Assembly (NCBI GenBank): GCA_016861025.1
Contig: BOKO01000012.1
Location: 62,001 to 126,000, forward strand
Source of the DNA: Chloroflexota bacterium
GTDB taxonomy: Bacteria > Chloroflexota > Anaerolineae > Caldilineales > Caldilineaceae
Direction of reading: 5' to 3'
Length of the DNA stretch: 64,000 nucleotides
The notes under the pieces are model-generated. The model saw only the letters and a program-made list of their open reading frames with translations, ran no database searches and was not told the DNA's origin. Shown in pieces: positions 46,538 to 56,420 of this stretch (within the stretch, counting starts at the first letter, position 1; the number at the start of each line of letters is the position of its first letter). The translations under genes and the position numbers were made by a program.

Positions 46538-47137
46538 TTATGGACGACGCATTCCTGTTTTTTCCATCAACATTGCTGGAATTTTTTGAGGAATCTCCAC
46601 TTCGCTCTTTAACTCATCATTCTCTTCAAAACGCTTCAATTCGACGACATAAAGAAAAGGCGTCGGATCGCTGAATCCCCCCCAACCATCGAAACGATTA
46701 TATGGGTGAATGCGAATCGCAAAATGAAGATGAATCGGGAAATTTCGCGACAAGGTCTCAGCGTGAGCAATCACCTGCCCGGCTTTGACCGATTGACCAC
46801 TCTCGACGACAACAGCGCCAAGTTGAGCGTAGAGCGATTCGCCCCATCGATGCTCGATTTTCACATAGCGACCCAGTCCAGCCGGATCGCGGCTGATCTC
46901 GCTGACGCGTCCCTGATCCACAGCCACAATCGATTCATCCGGCGCCGCCGCCAAATCGATGCCCGGATGCCCCTTGAGGCGCACGCCGTTGTAGGTGAAT
47001 TGACCATGATAGGCAGGGTTCTCCCCCCAACCCTGCAACACAACGGCTTCCGACGTCTCGATTGGACATACCAGAAAGACGCCCTCCGGTTCGTACTGGC
47101 TGGCAAGTTGAATGTAACGATCTGGACGAGTCGGCAT
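46538..47137 (-). CDS. M23-family peptidase-like protein
   Basis: 199 residues. The LytM fold is seen as GVRLKGHPGIDLAA (first His and Asp metal ligands), IVAVDQGRVSEISRDPAGLG, RYVKIEHRWGESLYAQLG and SRNFPIHLHFAIRI (H-x-H motif). The zinc ligands therefore appear complete, so peptidase activity against peptidoglycan cross-links is plausible. No signal peptide or membrane helix is present, and the N terminus is soluble, so export is not explained. The final 30 residues are charged (ENDELKSEVEIPQKI). The gene is alone, divergent from the FmdB-type gene. Confidence 0.85.
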   Translation of the reverse strand: MPTRPDRYIQLASQYEPEGVFLVCPIETSEAVVLQGWGENPAYHGQFTYNGVRLKGHPGIDLAAAPDESIVAVDQGRVSEISRDPAGLGRYVKIEHRWGESLYAQLGAVVVESGQSVKAGQVIAHAETLSRNFPIHLHFAIRIHPYNRFDGWGGFSDPTPFLYVVELKRFEENDELKSEVEIPQKIPAMLMEKTGMRRP

Positions 47138-47312
47138 GGCGTTTTGTCGTTTGTGCGCTATCGAATTAGACAGGCGATCCGCAGTTGCATATACTCAACA
47201 GTCAATTGTATTTTGCCAAGTATAAGCGTGTAGGGGTTGTCGACCAAACGATTGAAAAGGATGAAATTGCAGTTGTTTTGGCAATTTTGCGCAGTGAGTG
47301 TTGGAGGTTGGT

Positions 47313-47609
47313 ATGCCGATCTACGAGTTTGCCTGTCATGATTGTGGTCATGAATTTGAGAAAATCCAATCTTTCTCGGACAGCAGCACGCCATCGTGTC
47401 CAAATTGCCAGGGTGTCCATGTACGCCGGCGCATCAGCCAACCGGCGATTCACTTCAAGGGAAGCGGATGGTACATCACCGACAGTAAGAACAGTTCAAA
47501 GGCGTCAGCCAACGGCAAGAAAGAGGACGCTGGCGTCGCCAAAGAAAGCAGTGACTCTTCCAGCGCCGAAAGCCCCAAACCGGCGCCGGCTGCTGAAAAA
47601 GCAGAGTAG
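47313..47609 (+). CDS. FmdB-type zinc ribbon protein
   Basis: 98 residues. MPIYEFACHDCGHEFEKIQS is the classic FmdB/Zn-ribbon_8 start, and CPNCQG is the second cysteine pair; together they bind one zinc. The C-terminal half is a disordered, Ser/Ala/Glu/Pro-rich tail (DSSSAESPKPAPAAEKAE). The ATG at 47313 has GGAGG 6 bp upstream. This family is thought to act as small regulators or nucleic-acid-binding proteins, without an agreed role. A rho-independent terminator follows 46 bp after the stop. Confidence 0.92.
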   Translation: MPIYEFACHDCGHEFEKIQSFSDSSTPSCPNCQGVHVRRRISQPAIHFKGSGWYITDSKNSSKASANGKKEDAGVAKESSDSSSAESPKPAPAAEKAE

Positions 47610-47654
47610 TCAGAAGGGTTCACATAGAACATCTGATACGTTGAACGATGCGCA

Positions 47655-47687
47655 GCTCACCCCGGTGTATGGGGTGAGCCTTTTTTT
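47655..47687 (+). terminator. Rho-independent terminator after the FmdB-type gene
   Basis: A perfect 9-bp stem GCTCACCCC (47655-47663) / GGGGTGAGC (47671-47679), 7-base loop, followed by a run of seven T. Confidence 0.93.
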
Positions 47688-47866
47688 GCATTCATGCCGT
47701 TCTGCCACCGTTCTGCAACATTGAATCAACGCCTTCGACTCAAAGATTGCTTCACAGCAATGACGACTTTCGTGTACAATAGCACGCATTGATATTGAGT
47801 GCACAAAGCGCTACACTACGTGCACTGCCAACCAACCGCTGATTAAACACGCATGGAGGATGGGTG

Positions 47867-48268
47867 ATGACTGTTCCGAAGCGATTCGATATTCTGCGCT
47901 TTATGGGTGGGTTGCTCAAGGTTCTGGCCTGGATTTCTCTCATATTGTCGATCTTGTCCGCAATTGGCGTCGTTCTGTTGCCACAGTTGATGAATATCAG
48001 CAGCCTGATTGGCAACAATGAGCAGCTCGCTCTCGCTACAGGCACAGGAGCGATCTTCACCGGTCTCTTTGTGTTGATCGGCGGGTTGTTGAACTTTGTC
48101 TTTCTCTATGCACTGGGTGAGTTTGTTTTGCTTCAGCTCGCGATCGAGGAGAATACGCGCCTCACCGCTGCGTTGCTGCTGAAGATGCATCAGGACAGCC
48201 AACCCGAGCCAACCCCTGCCACCGCGTATACTGGGGGCTTCACAAGCGAGCCTGCCCCCTATCGGTGA
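47867..48268 (+). CDS. Hypothetical two-helix membrane protein
   Basis: 133 residues. The ATG at 47867 has GGAGG 7 bp upstream; a GTG sits just before it. Two hydrophobic helices, ISLILSILSAIGVVLLPQLM and GAIFTGLFVLIGGLLNFVFL, are followed by a helix with LLQLAIEENTRLTAALLLKM and a Pro/Thr-rich tail. This layout recalls small membrane proteins of the DUF4282 type, but I cannot assign it. It is 67 bp before an amidohydrolase gene on the same strand. Confidence 0.78.
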   Translation: MTVPKRFDILRFMGGLLKVLAWISLILSILSAIGVVLLPQLMNISSLIGNNEQLALATGTGAIFTGLFVLIGGLLNFVFLYALGEFVLLQLAIEENTRLTAALLLKMHQDSQPEPTPATAYTGGFTSEPAPYR

Positions 48269-48335
48269 CCTTACTGACTGCCGCTTTGTAAAGCTGTGAT
48301 GGAAACCTGACCTTGCGGACGATCGGTCATCTATC

Positions 48336-49772
48336 ATGCCTGAATCTGCTGATTTTCTAATTACCCATGCCCACGTCTTTACGATGGAGGGCAGCGGCGT
48401 CGGCTACCTGGAAGACGCTGCTGTAGCTGTGCGCGATACGCGCATCGTCGATGTTGGGCCAACAGCAGCGCTTTTGGCGCGCTTTGCAGCGGGCGAGATC
48501 ATCGACGCTTCACACCATGCCCTGCTGCCTGGGCTGATCGACGCCCACATGCACACACCCTGGGCGGTCGTGCGCGGCGTGGCGCAGGATGTTGCGCACT
48601 GGATGCAGAAGGGGCTGTCGCCCTATGCCCGCCATCTACATCGCGAGGCGGCGTTGGCGGGCGCGTGGCTCAATGTGCTCGAGGCGCTCAAGGCCGGCAC
48701 GACCACGATGGGTGACTACGCCACGCCCATCGAAGGGTGGGCGGACATCTTTGCTGCTGTCGGTGTGCGCGCTGTCTTGACAGCGACGATCAACGCGCTG
48801 CCGCCAGGTGAAATGGCAGGTTGGCGGCTGGGCGATCTCTATCCATTGTCCGACGAAATCGGCGCCCAGAGCATCCGCGCCGCAGTTGACTTTGCCGCCG
48901 AGTGGCATGGCGCTGAAAACGGTCGCATCAGCGTGATGTATGGACCGCAAGGCGCCGATATGCTTTCACTCGACCAGTTGTTGCACATCAAGCGATTAGC
49001 CGCTGTCGATGGATTGATGATTCACATGCATGTCGCACAGGGAGATCGAGAGATCGACCAGATGCTCAAGCGTTACGGCAAGCGCACGCCAGCCTTTCTG
49101 GAACAGATCGGCTATCTCGATGACCAGTTGCTTGCCGTGCATCTGACCGAGGCGACGGATGATGAGACGACGCAGATCGCATATAGCGGTGCACGCATGG
49201 TGCTCTGTTCGGGCAGCATCGGCATCATCGATGGGATTGTGCCGCCTGCGGTGGTCTTTCGCTCTGCTGGCGGAATGGTGGCGCTAGGCTCCGATCAGGC
49301 GGCGGGCAACAATTGCAACAACATCTTCAACGAGATGAAGCTGACTGCGCTCTTCAACAAGATCAAATATCGCGATCCGACCGTGCTGCCGGCGTGGGAG
49401 GTGTTGCGGATGGCAACCATTGAGGGCGCTCAGGCATTAGGCATGGCTGATGATATTGGTTCGATCCGCACCGGCAAAAAGGCTGACCTGATCCTGGTCG
49501 ACTTGAATGCATTGAATTTGATGCCGGTGTTGACCGAACCGATCCGCAACATTGTGCCCAACCTGGTCTACGCAGCCAGCGGCCATGAAGTCGACCTGGT
49601 GATGGTCGATGGCCGTATTCTGGTGCGCGATGGCAAGGTGATTCACATCGACGAAGACGCTGTGCGCGCCGAAGTCCAGCAGCGTGCACAGGAAGTCGCC
49701 GCCGCCGTCAAGCGCGATCCTCAACATCACGACATGGCGCTGTTACAGGCAATGGAAGCGGGACGGTTATAG
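48336..49772 (+). CDS. Amidohydrolase of the deaminase/SsnA type
   Basis: 478 residues. The metal-dependent TIM-barrel hydrolase shows the first ligands in GLIDAHMHT, a His in MIHMHVAQ, another in LLAVHLTEA and the catalytic Asp in VALGSDQAAGNN. The small beta domain at both ends is present (FLITHAHVFTMEG at the start; ADLILVDLN and VDLVMVDGRILVRDG at the end). It belongs to the group of adenosine/guanine/atrazine deaminase-like enzymes and 5-methylthioadenosine deaminases; the substrate cannot be told, but a ring amine or amide is likely. It is convergent with the following gene and lies near a hydantoinase gene and a nucleoside-type importer. Confidence 0.88.
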   Translation: MPESADFLITHAHVFTMEGSGVGYLEDAAVAVRDTRIVDVGPTAALLARFAAGEIIDASHHALLPGLIDAHMHTPWAVVRGVAQDVAHWMQKGLSPYARHLHREAALAGAWLNVLEALKAGTTTMGDYATPIEGWADIFAAVGVRAVLTATINALPPGEMAGWRLGDLYPLSDEIGAQSIRAAVDFAAEWHGAENGRISVMYGPQGADMLSLDQLLHIKRLAAVDGLMIHMHVAQGDREIDQMLKRYGKRTPAFLEQIGYLDDQLLAVHLTEATDDETTQIAYSGARMVLCSGSIGIIDGIVPPAVVFRSAGGMVALGSDQAAGNNCNNIFNEMKLTALFNKIKYRDPTVLPAWEVLRMATIEGAQALGMADDIGSIRTGKKADLILVDLNALNLMPVLTEPIRNIVPNLVYAASGHEVDLVMVDGRILVRDGKVIHIDEDAVRAEVQQRAQEVAAAVKRDPQHHDMALLQAMEAGRL

Positions 49773-49783
49773 CTCTGCGCACG

Positions 49784-50137
49784 CTACTCTTCACCCAAGA
49801 GTGAATTCAGGAGCATGGCGATAGCGCTGATAATAATGCTCGCCAGCAGCGCCCACCAGAACGTATCGATCTGCAATGACTCCGGGAATATCCACGAAGT
49901 GATGTAGAGCATCAAGGTGTTGATGACCAATATAAACAACCCTAATGTCAGCACAACGAGCGGGCAAGTCAGCAGTATCATGATCGGCTTGAGGATCGCC
50001 ATCAAAAAGCCTAGCACAGCGGAGACCAGGAAAAGCGTGCCAAAGCCGCCGTCAAAATGAATTCCTGGCAGCAACCATGTAGTGATTCCAACTGCTATCG
50101 CCAGCACAATCCACCGAATCAAGATCGACCTGAGCAT
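49784..50137 (-). CDS. Phage-holin-family (4TM) membrane protein
   Basis: 117 residues with four helices: ILIRWIVLAIAVGITTWLLP, VSAVLGFLMAILKPIMILL, VVLTLGLFILVINTLMLYIT and a last one before a short charged end. The pattern (LPGIHFDGG, KPIMILLTCPL, NTLMLYI) fits the Phage_holin_4 (Mycobacteriophage holin IV/YvlD) family, common in non-phage contexts and thought to alter membrane or wall stress resistance. No phage gene is near, so it is not a lysis gene. It is convergent with the amidohydrolase, 11 bp apart. Confidence 0.85.
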   Translation of the reverse strand: MLRSILIRWIVLAIAVGITTWLLPGIHFDGGFGTLFLVSAVLGFLMAILKPIMILLTCPLVVLTLGLFILVINTLMLYITSWIFPESLQIDTFWWALLASIIISAIAMLLNSLLGEE

Positions 50138-50269
50138 ACCGTGTTGTCCCTTTCGATTGATGGTAAAAAATACGCAACCCGCGCAATTTCATTTCATGTT
50201 TCATTTCATGGTGCGACAGGTTAGCCGCTTTGTCAATACAAGGAGCACAGCGTCGTTTTGGGAGTGCGT

Positions 50270-52393
50270 TCACGCCTGCTCATGAACGGTTCTCCGCCAC
50301 AGCCAGAGATTGTTCAATTGATCGACAGCCGCCGACCAACCGGGTGTGAGTAAAACAGTTGTATCGTATTGCAGCACGACAGCCGGGCCGGCAAACTGAG
50401 CGCCAGGGTGCAAAGCAGAGCGGCGATAGACCGCGCAGTCAGTTGGCCCATCCGTATTGAACCATACAGGTCTGGTGTGGAGCAGCGCTCTGTCGACGCT
50501 TTGTTCTGACGTAAATGCAGCGGGCTGTTGCGTCGGTTTTTCGCCGGGCAGCGCCGCGCGCAGACGTACAGTCACCGCTTCGACGCGTTCTTGCAGCATG
50601 GCGTAGCCGTAACGCTGTGCGTGTGCAGCGTGAAACGCTTCCGTCGCCGCAGCTGCACTCGCGCCAGAAATCGGCAGGTTCAGCGGCACGGTCAACTCGT
50701 AACTTTGCCCCTTATAGCGCAGGTCGATGGCGGCGGTCAACACAACTTCCTCCATCCGCTCGATTTGCAAGACGGACGCCACTCTGTTGTGCATCTCGTC
50801 GATTGCCTGACCTAGCGGCGTCGGATCGCGCGACAGCGTGTCTGCGTCTGCCAACAGCGCCTGTGACGCTTCGCTCGCCACATCCGCCATCAACATGCCG
50901 TAGGCGCTCAACACGCCAGGGTTGGGTGGACAGAGAATGCGAGTGATGCCCAGGCTGTCGGCGAGATCGCAGGCGTGCAGTGGCCCGGCGCCGCCAAAGG
51001 GCAGTAGAGTGAAGTCGCGTGGGTCGTAGCCGCGCTCCACCGAAACGCGGCGCAGCGCACGCTCCATCGTTGCGTTCACCACGCGCACAACGCCTAGCGC
51101 AGCTTCTTCAGCGCTGAGATGAAGCTGATCGCCCAGGCGCTGCAACACATCCCGCGCCGCCGCCTCGTCCAGCCGCACATCGCCCGTTCCACCGAGAAAA
51201 CCTGCTGCATCGAGCCGACCCAGCACAAGGTTGGCGTCGGTGACGGTCGGCAGGTCGCCGCCGCGTCCATAACAGGCAGGCCCAGGAACTGCGCCTGCGC
51301 TGCGCGGCCCAACTTGCAGGGCGCCGCCAAGATCGACGAAAGCAATGCTGCCGCCGCCCGCGCCGACGGTGTGTATATCGATGATGGGCAGCCGCAACGG
51401 TAGATCGGTGATCACGCTTTCCGCCGTCGTTGGAATCCGTCCAGGGCAGAGCGCCACATCGGTGCTTGTGCCGCCCATGTCGAAGGTGATGATATGGACG
51501 GCGCCGCCTGCTGGTGGTGAGAAGGGGGGAAGGGGTGAAAGGGAGCGCATCGCTTGTTCGGCAATCGCAAAAGCGCCGACGGCGCCGCCTGCTGGCCCGC
51601 TCAGCACAACGCGCGCCGCCTGTCGTGCAGCCTGATCAAGCGCAATCACACCGCCGTTCGACTGCATGATGTGGACGGTGGGGCGTGCGCCGCTCGCCTG
51701 TGTAGCCAGCGTTTGTTCAAGCCGCGCCAGATAGCGCGCCACCAATGGCTGAACATAGGCGTTGATCGTCGTGGTTGCCGTGCGCTCGAACTCGCGGTGT
51801 TCCGGGAGAATATCGCTGCTCAACGAGATGGGCAGCTCTGGCAGCACTTCTTGCAACAACGCAGCGGCGCGCCGTTCGTGGGCAGGGTTGCAAAACGAAA
51901 ACAGGAAGACGATCGCCAGACTTTCGATGGCTTCGGCGCGCAGCAGTTCCGCCAACGCCGGGATCGCTGCCTCGTCAAGCGGCTCCAGCACGGCGCCCGT
52001 GTGATCCAGCCGCTCCGCAATTTCGAGGCGATGACGATCCTGAACAAGAGCGGGCGGGCGCGTCTGATGTAGCTTGTAGAGATGTGGGCGATTCTGACGG
52101 CCGATGACTAGCACGTCGGCGAAGCCAGCGGTGGTCAGCAGCGCCGTGCGGGCGCCGCAACGTTCGAGCAGCGCATTGGTGGCGACAGTCATACCATGTA
52201 CGATGGCGAGCGGTGCGTCGGAAAACTCAGATTCACCGATCAGCCCCAACTCTTGCAGCCCGCGTATGATGGCGATGCTTTGGTCGTGAGGGGTGGTGGG
52301 AACTTTGTGAACAGTCAGCGTTGTTCCGCGCCAGACAACAAAATCGGTGAAAGTGCCGCCGACATCGACGCCAACCAAAATAGGCTCATTCAT
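50270..52393 (-). CDS. Hydantoinase/oxoprolinase family protein (HyuA-type)
   Basis: 707 residues. The N-terminal ATPase lobe starts VGVDVGGTFTDFVVW, the phosphate loop of the ASKHA fold, followed by HGMTVATNALLERCGARTAL; the second phosphate loop is MGGTSTDVALCPG and the adenosine-side motif is TVGAGGGSIAFVD. Length matches the HyuA subunit of ATP-dependent N-methylhydantoinase or oxoprolinase; the usual HyuB partner is not adjacent. Substrate could be a hydantoin, 5-oxoproline or a ketone (acetone carboxylase-like). It is divergent from the BMP importer operon, which suggests they handle the same or related compounds. Confidence 0.92.
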   Translation of the reverse strand: MNEPILVGVDVGGTFTDFVVWRGTTLTVHKVPTTPHDQSIAIIRGLQELGLIGESEFSDAPLAIVHGMTVATNALLERCGARTALLTTAGFADVLVIGRQNRPHLYKLHQTRPPALVQDRHRLEIAERLDHTGAVLEPLDEAAIPALAELLRAEAIESLAIVFLFSFCNPAHERRAAALLQEVLPELPISLSSDILPEHREFERTATTTINAYVQPLVARYLARLEQTLATQASGARPTVHIMQSNGGVIALDQAARQAARVVLSGPAGGAVGAFAIAEQAMRSLSPLPPFSPPAGGAVHIITFDMGGTSTDVALCPGRIPTTAESVITDLPLRLPIIDIHTVGAGGGSIAFVDLGGALQVGPRSAGAVPGPACYGRGGDLPTVTDANLVLGRLDAAGFLGGTGDVRLDEAAARDVLQRLGDQLHLSAEEAALGVVRVVNATMERALRRVSVERGYDPRDFTLLPFGGAGPLHACDLADSLGITRILCPPNPGVLSAYGMLMADVASEASQALLADADTLSRDPTPLGQAIDEMHNRVASVLQIERMEEVVLTAAIDLRYKGQSYELTVPLNLPISGASAAAATEAFHAAHAQRYGYAMLQERVEAVTVRLRAALPGEKPTQQPAAFTSEQSVDRALLHTRPVWFNTDGPTDCAVYRRSALHPGAQFAGPAVVLQYDTTVLLTPGWSAAVDQLNNLWLWRRTVHEQA

Positions 52394-52419
52394 TGCGCTG
52401 TTGAATCACTTTTTCAGGT

Positions 52420-52447
52420 TTGCTCAATTTCAACCTTCCGCTATAAT
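52420..52447 (+). promoter_or_regulatory. Promoter of the BMP importer operon
   Basis: TTGCTC (52420-52425), 16-bp spacer and a consensus TATAAT (52442-52447), about 180 bp before the binding-protein gene. The long leader leaves room for regulation of the mRNA, though I see no known riboswitch. Confidence 0.6.
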
Positions 52448-52624
52448 AACAGCAACTCAGAAATGCGTCACCTATCGTTCGCACTCCGGCTCAACTTTGT
52501 TGAACAGAGGTGTAACGTATTTTCTTCACCTTCCAGAGTATGCGTGTCGCACCAGATGACACGAGGCGACATGAGTTGTTCCACTATACAACCTTTCAGA
52601 AATCCATTAGGAGGATTGAGAGCT

Positions 52625-53704
52625 ATGCAGAAAAAACGAAACCTCATTCTACTGACGCTGACGCTTGTGATGGCTTTGCTGTTGTCGGCCTGCACTGTGG
52701 CGGCGCCGGGCGCTGCACCAGCAGCTGCTCCTCAGCAGGCGCCGGCTGAAGCGGCGGCTTCGGTCAAGATTGGCCTGGTCACAGATGTAGGGCGCGTCAA
52801 TGATCGCAGCTTCAACCAGTCGGCGTGGGAAGGCGTTGTGCAGGCGGCAGCGGCGCTTGGGTTGAAAGAGGGCGACGACTACAAATACATTGAGACGCAA
52901 GACTCCAAGGATTATGTCGATAATATCCAGCAGTTTGTTGATGCGGGCTTCAATGTGATTGTGACCGTTGGTTTTGCGCTTGGCGAGGCAACGATTGCGG
53001 CGGCGAAGGAGAACCCGGACATCTATTTCATCGGCATCGACCAGTTCCAGGTTGAGGAGCTTCCCAACCTGACCGGCCTTGTCTTCCATGAAGATCAGTC
53101 GGGGTTCCTGGCTGGCGCGCTGGCGGCGCAACTGAGCAAGACCGGCATTATTGCCGCCGTGCTCGGCACCGACCTGGTTCCGCCGGTTGTGGCGTTTGGA
53201 CAGGGATATGAGCTGGGCGCCAAGTACATCAATCCTGACATCCGGTTGATCTCCACCTATCACCCTGGCGAGATTTCACAGGCGTTCACCGATCCAGAAT
53301 GGGGTGCAGCAACTGCCAAACAGGCGCTTGATCAGGGCGCGGATGTGATCTTCGGCGCTGGCGGCATCACCGGCAACGGCGCCCTGCAGGAAGTGGCGGC
53401 GGCGCCTGGAGCGGGCGTCGATGTCTTCTGCATCGGCGTTGACACCGACCAATGGGAGACGCTGCCTGCTGCGCACCCCTGTCTGGTGTCGAGCGCGATG
53501 AAATTGATCACGCCATCGGTGGTGGAGTTGATCACCATGTACGGCAAGGATGGCACGATGACGGCTGGCAACTACTTTGGCGGCGCCGGCCTTGCACCCT
53601 TCCATGACTTCGAGGATAAGATTCCACAGGAGGTCAAGGATAAGCTCGAAGAGATCGCCGCTGCACTGGCGGACGGCAGCCTGACCACCGGCTACGGTCA
53701 GTGA
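52625..53704 (+). CDS. BMP-family ABC substrate-binding lipoprotein (PnrA-like)
   Basis: 359 residues. A lipoprotein signal with lipobox LLSAC (Cys near 22) is followed by an Ala/Pro-rich spacer and a periplasmic-binding-protein-type fold: VKIGLVTDVGRVNDRSFNQS is diagnostic of Med/BMP proteins, with YIETQDSKDYVDNIQQF and GVDTDQW later. These proteins bind nucleosides, sometimes other small molecules. The ATG at 52625 is 10 bp after AGGAGG. The next genes are the two permeases and the ATPase of the importer. A terminator-like hairpin after the gene would allow more binding protein than permease to be made. Confidence 0.95.
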   Translation: MQKKRNLILLTLTLVMALLLSACTVAAPGAAPAAAPQQAPAEAAASVKIGLVTDVGRVNDRSFNQSAWEGVVQAAAALGLKEGDDYKYIETQDSKDYVDNIQQFVDAGFNVIVTVGFALGEATIAAAKENPDIYFIGIDQFQVEELPNLTGLVFHEDQSGFLAGALAAQLSKTGIIAAVLGTDLVPPVVAFGQGYELGAKYINPDIRLISTYHPGEISQAFTDPEWGAATAKQALDQGADVIFGAGGITGNGALQEVAAAPGAGVDVFCIGVDTDQWETLPAAHPCLVSSAMKLITPSVVELITMYGKDGTMTAGNYFGGAGLAPFHDFEDKIPQEVKDKLEEIAAALADGSLTTGYGQ

Positions 53705-53731
53705 GTCATTGCCCAAAGGATGAGTAAATAG

Positions 53732-53765
53732 AGAGGCAAGGCGCTCCCCCTTGCCTCTTGTTTTT
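53732..53765 (+). terminator. Intra-operon terminator/attenuator hairpin
   Basis: Stem AGAGGCAAGG (53732-53741) / CCTTGCCTCT (53749-53758), 7-base loop, followed by TGTTTTTC. It lies between the binding-protein gene and its permease, where incomplete termination is common. Confidence 0.8.
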
Positions 53766-53798
53766 CTCTTGAAAACTGCACCATTCTCAGGAGCAGCC

Positions 53799-54920
<1,122 letters not shown>

Positions 54921-54926
54921 CAAACC

Positions 54927-55973
54927 ATGAATCGCACGCTTCGAGCCACCTCCTATGTTGCAATTGCCCTGATGCTGGTTTTTGTCGTCATGGCGTTTCT
55001 GGTCAATCTGACGCCGCTGGGTGAGAACACCTGGTTGCGCGTCTTTTTCAGCGTCAGTGCACTCAACTTCACTTTGCGCGCCAGCGTGCCACTAATTTTG
55101 GGCGCGCTGTGCGGCATTTTGTGCGAGCGCACCGGCATCATCAACATTGGCATCGAAGGGATGATGCTGGCGGGCGCGTTTGCAGCATTTGTCGCCAAGA
55201 CCAGCACCAATCACTGGCCCCTGATGTCGAGCCTGCTGTTCGGCGTTGCGATCGCGCTGGCGGTGGGTGGACTGATGGGGCTGCTCCATGCGACGTTTTC
55301 GATCCGTTATCGCATGGATCAGATCATTTCTGGCACGGTGTTGATCATTCTGGCTGGCGGCGTCAGCGCCTATCTGTTTGATCGCAATGCGGTCGCCCAG
55401 GGAAAATTTGGCGCCATCGCCATTCCAGGACTTTCGCAGATTCCGGTGTTAGGAGAAGTTCTCTTCACCAATCCGCCGCTTACCTACACGGCGCTGATTC
55501 TGGTTGTCGTGATCCACATTGCGCTTTTCTACACGCGCTGGGGGCTACGCTCGCGTGCGTGCGGCGAGCATCCACGCGCCGCAGACACGGTGGGCGTCAA
55601 CGTCAACCGCTTCCGCTACATGAACACGGTGCTGGGCGGGATGCTGGCAGGGCTGGCTGGAGGCTTTCTAGTGCTGGAGGCAGTCGGACAGTTCCAGGAA
55701 GGCATGACCGCCGGTCGCGGCTTCATCTCGCTGGCGGCGATGATCTTCGGGAACTGGATGCCTTTCGGCGCTATGGGGGCGGCGGTGTTGTTCGGATATA
55801 CACAGGCGCTGCAAAATGAGTTGCTCCTCGCCGGCGTGACCACTGTCCCGCGCCAGTTCGTGAGCATGATCCCGTATGTTGTGACGATCATTGCGGTCTC
55901 TGGCTTTGTCGGTCGCGTGCGTCCGCCGGCGGCGGAGGGTAAGGTGTATGAGACGGAGGGCGGGTCGGAGTGA
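54927..55973 (+). CDS. BMP-type ABC importer permease 2
   Basis: 348 residues, about 9 helices (YufQ-like). The signature CERTGIINIGIEGMMLAGAF and the coupling segment RACGEHPRAADTVGVNVNRF are seen, followed by LGGMLAGLAGGFLVLEA. As in related systems it forms a heterodimeric channel with permease 1. The GGGGGAGG site precedes the ATG at 54927. Its stop overlaps a small gene, so that gene was inserted or has been retained between permease and ATPase. Confidence 0.93.
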   Translation: MNRTLRATSYVAIALMLVFVVMAFLVNLTPLGENTWLRVFFSVSALNFTLRASVPLILGALCGILCERTGIINIGIEGMMLAGAFAAFVAKTSTNHWPLMSSLLFGVAIALAVGGLMGLLHATFSIRYRMDQIISGTVLIILAGGVSAYLFDRNAVAQGKFGAIAIPGLSQIPVLGEVLFTNPPLTYTALILVVVIHIALFYTRWGLRSRACGEHPRAADTVGVNVNRFRYMNTVLGGMLAGLAGGFLVLEAVGQFQEGMTAGRGFISLAAMIFGNWMPFGAMGAAVLFGYTQALQNELLLAGVTTVPRQFVSMIPYVVTIIAVSGFVGRVRPPAAEGKVYETEGGSE

Positions 55974-56266
55974 GATCCATCGCTCCAATTGCTGACGGCG
56001 AACGAGGGGATGGTGAACTTGCCGGTCAATATGGTCGAGAGCCATATACTGGGTTGTTGGGCACTGATGAAACGCAACTACTTCGTGACAAAGCGGCAAC
56101 CTACAGCATCCCGTATGCAGTGCATATCGACATCGGTAGTTTTTTGCGCTTCGAAAACTTGCGAGGTACAGCGGCTGATATAGAGGCGAGACTGGTCTAT
56201 ACCGGCAAGAAGCCCCCGTCGCGACTCGTGGCTTATGCAGAGCTAGAGGCGCTATTGAAGAAATAG
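55970..56266 (+). CDS. Small hypothetical protein within the importer operon
   Basis: 98 residues, GTG start at 55970 overlapping the permease stop by 4 bp, with GGAGGG 9 bp upstream. The sequence has REPYTGLLGTDETQLLRDKA, then ATYSIPYAVHIDIGSFLRFE and NLRGTAADIEARLVYTG, and looks folded. No family recognised. It is followed by about 150 bp before the ATPase gene. Another frame (55989-56183) also lacks stops but contains several cysteines and looks non-natural, so the GTG frame is preferred. Confidence 0.55.
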   Translation: MRSIAPIADGERGDGELAGQYGREPYTGLLGTDETQLLRDKAATYSIPYAVHIDIGSFLRFENLRGTAADIEARLVYTGKKPPSRLVAYAELEALLKK

Positions 56267-56420
56267 AAAAAGCTGGGGAAGTCCACAAGGGACATATACG
56301 CTGCACGCTCGGAAGACGACTTCCGCTACCCAAACAGGGCACTCATTGGCCTGCAGCCACCCAGCTACTAACTATTGTATACCACACGTTGTCAACCGTG
56401 GCTGACCAGGAGCAGTGATC

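Noticed and set aside
49784..50137. Prophage lysis gene
   Set aside because: Holin-family name only; no other phage gene is nearby, and chromosomal members of this family are common.
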